A program made the translations under genes and the position numbers. A DNA stretch of 64,000 nt from Pterois miles (lineage: Eukaryota; Chordata; Actinopteri; Perciformes; Scorpaenidae), in contig CAMQGK010000341.1 of assembly GCA_947000775.1 (NCBI GenBank), positions 4,495,501 to 4,559,500 of the forward strand. The letters are read 5' to 3'. How positions within the stretch are numbered: the stretch's first letter is position 1; the number at the start of each line of letters is the position of its first letter. Shown piece by piece: positions 57,028-64,000 of this stretch. The notes under the pieces were generated by a model. It saw only the letters and a list, made by a program, of their open reading frames with translations. It was not told where the DNA came from and searched no databases.

Positions 57028-57626
57028 GCACCATGTGAACACCACCCACATCATTAAAAAGGCCCAGCAGCGTCTCTTTTTACTGAGAACGCTGAGGAAG
57101 AACAAACTCCCTCCACCTCTGCTGAAAAACTTTTACCACTGCACAACAGAGAGCGTCCTGATGTATGGATGTACAGTGTGGCATGCAAGCTGCACTGCAT
57201 CAGAGAAAAACACCTGCAGCAGGTTATCAAGACGGCTCAGTGGATCATCGGCTCTCCACTCCCACGCCTAGAGGAGATCGACTCCAGCCGTCTTCGATGG
57301 GCCACAGAGATCCGGGACGACCCCGCCCACCCAGGACACTCTCTATTTTCCAGCCTCCCTCTGGCAGACTCAGAGTCATGAGAGCCCCCACCAACACAAA
57401 GAGGAATAGCTTCTTCCCCATGGCTGTGAAGAGACTGCTGCAGGGGTCATGATCCCATGATTCCCTGTGACTGCACTTTATTAGTTATTATTTATGCACC
57501 TAACACTACCTCATACTCTGACTGAAACTATAGCTGCTACAATAGATGCTGCCAAACGCAGTTTCGCTGTATTCTTATATATAATGACAATAGAGCTTCT
57601 TAAATCTTAAATCTCTTAAATCTTAA
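57028..57626 (+). pseudogene. LINE (L2/Rex1-like) ORF2 C-terminus and 3' UTR, inserted in a SINE
   Basis: Conceptual segments: THIIKKAQQRLFLLRTLRKN, then SVLMYGCTVWHASCTASEK; in a second frame VIKTAQWIIGSPLPRLEEID; in a third SGRLRVMRAPTNTKRNSFFP followed by MAVKRLLQGS and stop (57450-57452). Two frameshifts break it. The 3' end is (CTTAAAT)n-like. It is flanked by ATGTTC at 57022-57027 and 57627-57632, a 6-bp target duplication inside the host SINE. Strongly 5'-truncated: no reverse transcriptase core. Confidence 0.88.
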
Positions 57627-57886
57627 ATGTTCTCCCAGTGTTAGTGTGGGTTTTTTCCCACAGTCCAAAGACCTGCAGGTTAATTGATGACTCTAAACTA
57701 CCTGTAGGTGTGAATGGTTGTCTGTCTCTATGTGTCAGCCCTGCGATGGACTGGCGCCCGGTCCAGGGTGAACCCGGCCTTCACCCAATGGGAGCTGGGA
57801 TCGGCTCCAGCCGCCCAACGACCTCTAAGGGGATAAGTGGTTGCAGATGGATGGATGGATGGATGGATGGATGGATGGATGGATCA
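57627..57886 (+). mobile_element. SINE 3' part with (GGAT)n tail
   Basis: Resumes ATGTTCTCCCAGTG, then GGTTAATTGATGACTCTAAA, GCGATGGACTGGCGCCCGGT, GATCGGCTCCAGCCGCC and a 39-bp ATGG/GGAT tail at 57846-57884. It is continuous with 56929-57027 once the LINE is removed. Confidence 0.82.
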
Positions 57887-57899
57887 GTCATTTGCCCAA

Positions 57900-58735
57900 A
57901 AAAGTGTAAAGTCAAGGTCCTAAATATGGACTGACAACAGAGCTATCTCCATGACAGCTGAACACACTCTTTCCTGAGGAAGCCAGTGACAAGTGGTAGA
58001 AAAAGCTGGTAAATGGACTTCAAGATTTGATTTTTTTTTTTTTTTTATAAAGTATATTTATATATTTATATAATCGCCAACAGGCATAAGCCTGGGAGAT
58101 ATTGTGTGGTCTTGTGTGCGTGTCCTTGCATACTACTGGATCCGTCAGCCTAGTAGTTTTTGTGCACATTTATGACTGTATCCTCAAGGTCTTCTTGTGG
58201 TAGCAGTGATTTACAATTTTTGAAAAACCTACTTTATCGACTGTTTTATACCATCTCTGTCTGCTGACTCCTCGCTCCTCTTAACTGGCCACATTTTGGC
58301 CTTTGTCATGACTCAAAAACTGACTTTCATAGAAAAGTTTGGTCTCATTTTGAACCAGAGAATCTGCAGATTAATTCACTAAAGTTAGGCAGAATACGAA
58401 ATGAATTAACTCCTGTCTTTGTTGTCTTTGCCACCATCTTGACTGTAAGGGAGCTGGGAGGGACAATCTGTTTGGGAGGGGAGAGGGAGATCTGCTAGTT
58501 GGTTAAACGTATTTCAAGTGTTTTCTAAAATCCAGTTTCACGAGGGCCAGAGCACGAAAGTTCTAGGGACCCAACAGTGTCCTGAACTTTGCGTTTTTAT
58601 TTTATTTTATGCATAGTTTTACTTGTATTGGATTTGCAACAGATGCGCCTAGTATAACCCTCAAACTAATGTGACGCTGAATTGCGAAGGAAGTTTTGAT
58701 CACGGGAATGATCGTGTGTCATGTGTGAAGATGCC
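57900..58735. other. Intergenic sequence, no genes seen
   Basis: 58008-58050 has AAGCTGGTAAATGGACTTCA followed by poly-T, a 5' stub of the TAAATGGACTT family. The rest shows no feature I can name. Confidence 0.45.
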
Positions 58736-58739
58736 ATTT

Positions 58740-59160
58740 TATCACTTTACAGGTGTGTAACTTTCCGATACACCTCCTGGAGGATTCAAGAGATCCATCT
58801 CAAAGTCAGGCAGGAGAATCTCAACACCTCCATGATGCAAAATTGCGAAGCTTTTGTGTTTTTGGGAAATGGCGTTGTTGTGGCGGCGCGGTGAAATTTG
58901 ATGTTTCGACATGACACAGGAGGCTGTTGTAACTTGACTTAACATAGTCCAATCTGTCCCAAATTTCACAAGCTGGCTAAGAGTCCAGTTGTGAAGACAT
59001 ATGTGCCATTATGAGTGATAGTCATAGCGCCACCTACAGGAAACAGGAAGTTGTTGTAAATTGACTATACATTGTCCAATCTGTTGACATGTTTTATAAG
59101 AGTCCCAGCCTGAAGACATATACATGCCATTATTGAGTTATGGTGATAGAGAACGCCACA
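58740..59160 (+). repeat. Dispersed repeat with ~125-bp internal units
   Basis: CACAGGAGGCTGTTGTAACTTG / CAGGAAGTTGTTGTAAATTG, CATAGTCCAATCTGTC / CATTGTCCAATCTGTT and TGTGAAGACATATGTGCCAT / CCTGAAGACATATACATGCC recur in order about 125 bp apart. CATAGCGCCACCTACAGGAA is typical of a widespread teleost repeat. Confidence 0.6.
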
Positions 59161-59169
59161 GAGAAGAAC

Positions 59170-60310
59170 CTTAGTCCTTATCCGAGCAGCCTTTACTAAT
59201 ACTGAATTATCTGTGTATCTTGACCTAAAACCATCATTATCTTTGCAAAATTTTGAGCCAAACTGGCCTTCCTGAATCTGTCGCAGCGTTTCGTTCCTGA
59301 TGAATTCACATTTTTCACCTGTTTATTCTTTTAAAAGTAGCATTGTCTTGCTTTTCGCCTCATTTCCACACAGTTATATTGTGTGTATATAAATACATAT
59401 AGTTTACAGATTACATCCCCAAGTGTTCAACGCAAGGAAATGCATCTCTTAATGGCTGGAACTAGAACTGCCACCGCAGATGTAACATATAGAGTGCATA
59501 CACAGTGGTTCATATTATTTTGCAAAACTGCTGAATATGCCATCAAACTTTTCACTTGGAAAACATGCTGAATTACACTCGTCAATGAGCTTTGTAGGCT
59601 AACTTCCTGTGGTTTACAGCGCATACAGTCTATCCGTAATCTGCACACAGAGCTATGTGAAAACGAGGCGTTAAACTAATACACAATATTAAAAACCATT
59701 TGCAGCACCTATGACATTTTATAAAGCTGCAACATCGCTCATCAGCAGCTCCAAGCGGCATCGGCAAACTGTTTGAACTTCAATACCCCCCAAACCCTGA
59801 AGTGTGACATCAGTAAAGTGCAGACTGGCTGGTCTGTGACACTTTATGATACCAAATGATACCAAAGGGACCGCCGGGCAGAACGTCCAACACTGGAGTC
59901 CAGCTTTCTGTATTTCACTGTCAAGTTTTAATACTTCCTTTCCAGCAGGCAGAGAAGATTTCACACCAGTCGCCACAGCTGACACCAGAATTTAATATTG
60001 GAAAATACCATAAATGTCACAGACGGGCGATGATGGGAGTCTCTCATCTGTTGCAGCTTCACTTTGTGGCGTAGTCTGATAAGACCGGGGTACGTATCTC
60101 CCCTCATGCAGGTATGTAGCAATGTACTAAATTCAAATATCTGCGAGCTTTTATGACACTAAATGTCATTTTAGTGGTTAAATTTACCTCCTCCCCCCAT
60201 ACAACACTGAGTATTTCTTGGTTAATGTTTTCTCTGATTAAGCAGTGAGTATTTCTAGGTAGTAAAAGTAGCTGACCAACTCTGTGCTGTAAGACTATGT
60301 ATAAGAAGTA
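59170..60310. other. Intergenic sequence, no genes seen
   Basis: Moderate composition, no supported frame, no repeats with a second copy in the window. Confidence 0.45.
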
Positions 60311-60319
60311 GAGTTGTGT

Positions 60320-60381
60320 TTACCAGTTGGGTCCATCCGAACGCCCCCCTCACGTCGTATTCACAACCTCGTCAGTGGAAA
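60320..60381 (-). mobile_element. ACTGGTGCCTTC-TIR element fragment
   Basis: GGGTCCATCCGAACGCCCCC, CACGTCGTATTCACAACCTC and GTCAGTGGAAAG are the reverse complement of 52818-52883. Confidence 0.6.
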
Positions 60382-60829
60382 GTTATCTTGACTGACTGCC
60401 GATACAGAGAGATGTGACTTAAGACTGACGTGGTAAAATAAGTCAATGTTACTTTTAGTTAGTTTAGTTTTAGTTTAGACATTCTGGTTGAAAGTCTTGT
60501 TTGTTTGACCTATCCACCACCCTGAACGGCCTCTCTTGCTATCACTACTACACCGCTTGCTCTGACTGTCAAATAATGCTGCAGGTGGGTTTACAGGTTC
60601 ATCATACTGTTGCTAAAGGGTGCCTCTGTGCTTTGGTTTCCATTTACCAAATAACGGTATTTGACATGTTGAGAGTGAGAATGGGTTGAACAACTGAATG
60701 CTGAATGAAGACATTTTTAGGCGATCCCAAAGGTTATAATTAACTTTCATGAGCTGAAAACACAGTGAAAAGGTTAAAGTTGTAAGACAAAAACAACAAC
60801 TCCCAGACCAGACAATGCAGTAGTAGCGA

Positions 60830-61145
60830 CTTGTCAATCACAAGGTAGCCCCGCCGTAAATCATCCCCTGCTTTATGGTCTATTTGACTCTAAATGGACC
60901 ATAATTTACTAAATGAACGTCATGCTGTATTGAAGATGACTTGAAACTAGTGATTGAAACCATAAACTTGTGTTTCTAATGTTTACTGAGGTAATAAATC
61001 AAGTGAGAAGTCGGCTCATTTTCTCATTGACTTCTATACAATCGGACTTCTTTTAACAACCAGAGGAGTCGCCCCCTGCTGGATATTACAAAGAATGCAA
61101 GTTTTGGCTTCATTTTCAGACCTGGAGGTTGCCCACTGCTAAATA
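60830..61145 (+). repeat. Dispersed teleost repeat (TCGCCCCCTGCTGGATATTA)
   Basis: CTTGTCAATCACAAGGTAGC, ATGGACCATAATTTACTAAA, GACTTCTATACAATCGGACT and GTCGCCCCCTGCTGGATATT are strings I know from a very common teleost repeat. A related GATCGCCCCCTGGTGGCTGG occurs at 46294. Confidence 0.5.
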
Positions 61146-61299
61146 CACAAGAATCATATTTTAAATACGTCTGAAACATTGGGAGTCTTTTTAAGAGGTG
61201 AGGGTTTTTTTTATCTCCTTTTCTCTTTCCTCCCTGCCCTCACGTTTGTCTTATTTACCTGTTTTAGCTGCCACGAGGCTGGTGGATTAACAACCACCC

Positions 61300-61560
61300 C
61301 AAGGGGTAGGTTGTTCAATTTACTGAGGACTTCAGGGGGACTGAGCCGATGTTATCGCTTCCTCTGAAGTCTGTGCTATCCCTTTGAATGTGCTTTATCT
61401 TCACATCTCTGTACTCGGCCTGCAAATGGAGCAACACACAGGGACTGCTTTGAAATGAATTAGCAATAGGAAGGTGCCGGAGTCACTTGTGAAGCATACT
61501 TAATTTGTATAACGTAAATTAATGTTCTAAAAATAATGTCCTCATCCATCCTTTGAGTGG
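61300..61560. promoter_or_regulatory. Candidate conserved non-coding element
   Basis: Non-repetitive, of even composition, with CTTTGAAATGAATTAGCAAT, TACTTAATTTGTATAACG and AAATTAATGTTCT homeodomain-like cores. Offered as a candidate only. Confidence 0.2.
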
Positions 61561-61564
61561 GCTC

Positions 61565-63130
61565 GCGGAGAGCTCGAAACAATGAAATCCAGACAGTGAT
61601 GAGGGACGTCATTGAAAAATTAGTCAAAATGTCACCTTCCCCTATGAAGTGCCGCAGCCAAGCATCTATGAAAAAAAGTACAGAAAAAGAAGATGAATGA
61701 ACGAAAGAGCATCCAGCGCTATAGCTGGAATCCCAGCTGATGGAGAAGACGAGGCAGAAAGAGTGACAGACTTCAATGGCGCTCAGAGAGGCCTTGTTGC
61801 TTTGGTCTGGTCCCTCTTGCCCTCTTCCTGCTATGGCTGGAAATAGCAATTGTGTGACACTTGGCTCCTGAGGGCCCAGGCTGCGACAGTATAAGCCAGC
61901 AGTGAAACGATATGCTTTCTGCCATGTGCACTCCGACTGTTGTTGTTTGGCTGTGGAGGGATCAGAGCGGGATCAGAGCGGGGACTCAGGGCTCTACTGT
62001 ACACCCAAAGGAGAGTAGATTTCATATTCAGGAGTGAAATGCCTTCTGGCGTTCTTCCGCCAGCCCTTGATTTGAATAGACAAGAGTTGCTGAGGAGGAC
62101 TGAGGGATAAAAGAGGCCGAGGGACAGAAGTGACTGGAGCCTCAAGAACAGACACAAAGTCTATATGCTGTATCAGCACTCAGACATATGGAGAAACGGA
62201 GCGCCGAGTGTGACGTGATGCTAAAAAAGATGACGGGTGTCTCATTAGTTCATACAGAGCACAACAAATCTTTCCATCTATCACCATCTTATATAACGTA
62301 ACGATACTACTTGTTTATGTTATGGCCACTGGCTGCTGTTGCTATGGAGATGAAGGCAGTCAGAGGCACAAATCAGTAGTATATTCATAACGCATTGTAT
62401 TTATTTAAGCTGCAGATTGTGTTTTCAGTTCTCACAACACAGTAATCTTCTGCTTCCACCTGCCATTAGTGCTGCATTGAGCAGAACAGAATTTAAGCTT
62501 CGTGACTCGATGTTTGGAGTCGTCACGTTACCACGCGCTAGCCATGCCTCCTCAAAATTACCTTTCCAATACAACTAAGTTGCAATATCAATTATGTTTG
62601 AAAGGAAACCTATTTTGTCACGAATTACTTTTGTCTTTGACGTATCACAAATATGTTTTTAAGTCTGTGGAGGGCCACACCGAGTGACACGCAGAGCAGG
62701 TGACTTCATATACTGAGCAACCTTTAACGCAAATATGTTGAATAAAAAACATTATTCATTTCAAACGTATTTTGGTCATGCAGTTTGGTTTTATGTGAAT
62801 GTCATTTTGTGGGAGACAGGGTTGCATGCACACAATTTCAGAACAAAGTTATGTTTCAACAGGGACAGCTCCATGCCATTTAAATTAACTGCTCTCAGTC
62901 ACATCACATTGTTTAAGGAGAACAGGAGTTTAACATAGCTGGTTGTTGTTGTGTCTTTTTAGCCAAACAGCTACGTAGCAGCTAGGTGGCTCTCACTCTA
63001 ACAAGCTGCCGCTATGCTTGGCTCCCGATTGGCTTGGTCGGGTGTGTGGGCGGGACCTTGATACCGCTGGTCCAACCCCCCTAATCCAACATATTCAATC
63101 CCAGCTTTGTCTGACCCATCGGCGTTATTT
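61565..63130. other. Intergenic sequence, no genes seen
   Basis: 61770-62160 is GC-richer and has tandem GGGATCAGAGC at 61958-61979. Frames there have no start, splice or family support. 63000-63060 is a short GC-rich patch. Confidence 0.45.
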
Positions 63131-63139
63131 TTCGGTCGC

Positions 63140-63190
63140 AGTAAACATGTGCTTAATGTTGTGAATTAAACAAAAACCTTGTTTAGGTTT
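63140..63190 (+). repeat. Fragment related to 44560-44890 and 55040-55290
   Basis: GTAAACATGTGCTTAATGTT then GTGAATTAAACAAAAACCTT and GTTTAGGTTTTT, the reverse of 55200-55265. Confidence 0.45.
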
Positions 63191-63194
63191 TTTC

Positions 63195-64000
63195 AGCTAA
63201 CATCTAAAATGATTTCATGGACTTTTGCAGTTCAAAAGGGTTTTATTCATATATGTGCCTCTCTATTGACATTATTACATTATTATTGCCTCCTGCAGAT
63301 CAGTCAGAGGTCAACTAGCATGTGTTTGCTTCATTTTGGCACCACTCACATGCCTACTCATACAGTTTTTACAATGAGCTCTGCACTCGTAGCCCTGATC
63401 TCACCTCAGATTTTTCTTTTTTACATCCTTTTCTTTTCATAGCCTCAAAGGATTAATCAGAGGCTTTTATAATGCAGCCGCAAATAAGCAGACATGTCTC
63501 CTTCTCCTCCTTTTGACCTGAATGCAGTAGCAGCCTGCCTTCCCCCTTTTGTAAAGACTGCCATGAGAGCACATCAAACACATGCCCTCTGCACCCGAGG
63601 CAATGAAAAATAAATCAACAAACAAATGAATAAGTAATCACAAAGGGGTGATTGGGCGGGTGGGGGGGGGGGGCAAGGAGCCTGTAAAATATGTGAAAAA
63701 CACACTTATCTGAACGATTTTTATGTTTCGGAGCCTTTTGTGTTTGTGATAATCCAACGTGTATTTTGGGAAACATGTTAGTTTCCGGGTCCCTGATCTC
63801 ATTAGATTTATGTTCATTGTTCTTTTTCTGATCAAGCAAGATGTAAAAAGGCTTCAGTGGGCTGGATTTGTGTTCGGTATTGTTGGCTATATTGTATGCA
63901 TCACTCCCCGCAGGCTTCTTGCATTTGAGCCAACAACATAGAGGAGCTAAAAACACCCCGCCGCCGCTGCTGTGGCTGCTGAGTGATCTCCAGGCTGTGA
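63195..64000. other. Intergenic sequence to the window end, no genes seen
   Basis: 63430-63600 is smooth non-repetitive sequence that could be conserved. A G-run lies at 63661-63673. 63930-64000 turns GC-rich with CCGCCGCCGCTG triplets. No supported exon. Confidence 0.4.

Noticed and set aside
1..64000. Endogenous retrovirus or LTR element
   Set aside because: I saw no gag, protease, integrase or envelope motif and no paired LTRs; the reverse transcriptases present are non-LTR type.

Overview
The window reads as nuclear DNA of a teleost fish, probably a percomorph. The evidence is a three-exon ventx-class homeobox gene with compact vertebrate introns, L2/Rex1-type LINEs with microsatellite tails, tRNA-derived teleost SINEs, hAT elements with CAGGGGTGTC termini, and long AT-rich non-coding stretches. 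It is gene-poor. Only one complete protein-coding gene is recognisable (vent/vox-like, 27993-28873, + strand). Three splice-bounded exons of unidentified minus-strand gene(s) lie just left of it (26981-27043, 23508-23632, 21901-21962), and a likely terminal exon of a plus-strand gene lies at 20579-20608.

Layout. 1-775 is a decayed hAT transposase fragment. 776-21760 is one large satellite complex. Its core is a ~157-bp AT-rich monomer repeated about 96 times head to tail (3910-19031) plus about four inverted copies (3231-3909). The core sits between two related hAT-derived elements in opposite orientation (2488-3230 and 19032-19676). Outside those are degenerate short-unit arrays sharing the monomer's CATAGTATAGTATGTCG motif, in both orientations. 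22000-26400 is a transposon graveyard with an almost intact LINE reverse transcriptase carrying one in-frame stop, nested inside an older terminal-inverted-repeat element. 26900-27180 is a GC-richer 5' end of a minus-strand gene with ETS-type sites. 27780-29070 is the ventx-family gene. Its upstream 220 bp carries a SMAD/BMP-type site, a palindromic POU octamer site and a TATA box in the expected order.

29100-64000 holds no gene I can recognise. It is AT-rich intergenic or intronic sequence with dispersed teleost repeats, microsatellites and a few stretches that look like conserved non-coding DNA. The clearest nested event is a LINE inserted in a SINE with a 6-bp target duplication (57022-57632). 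One repeat carries two perfect palindromic nuclear-receptor sites (51066-51208).

The least ordinary structure is the 17-kb hAT-satellite palindrome. I can describe its architecture, but I cannot show a function, and family names for repeats rest on recognition rather than a search.
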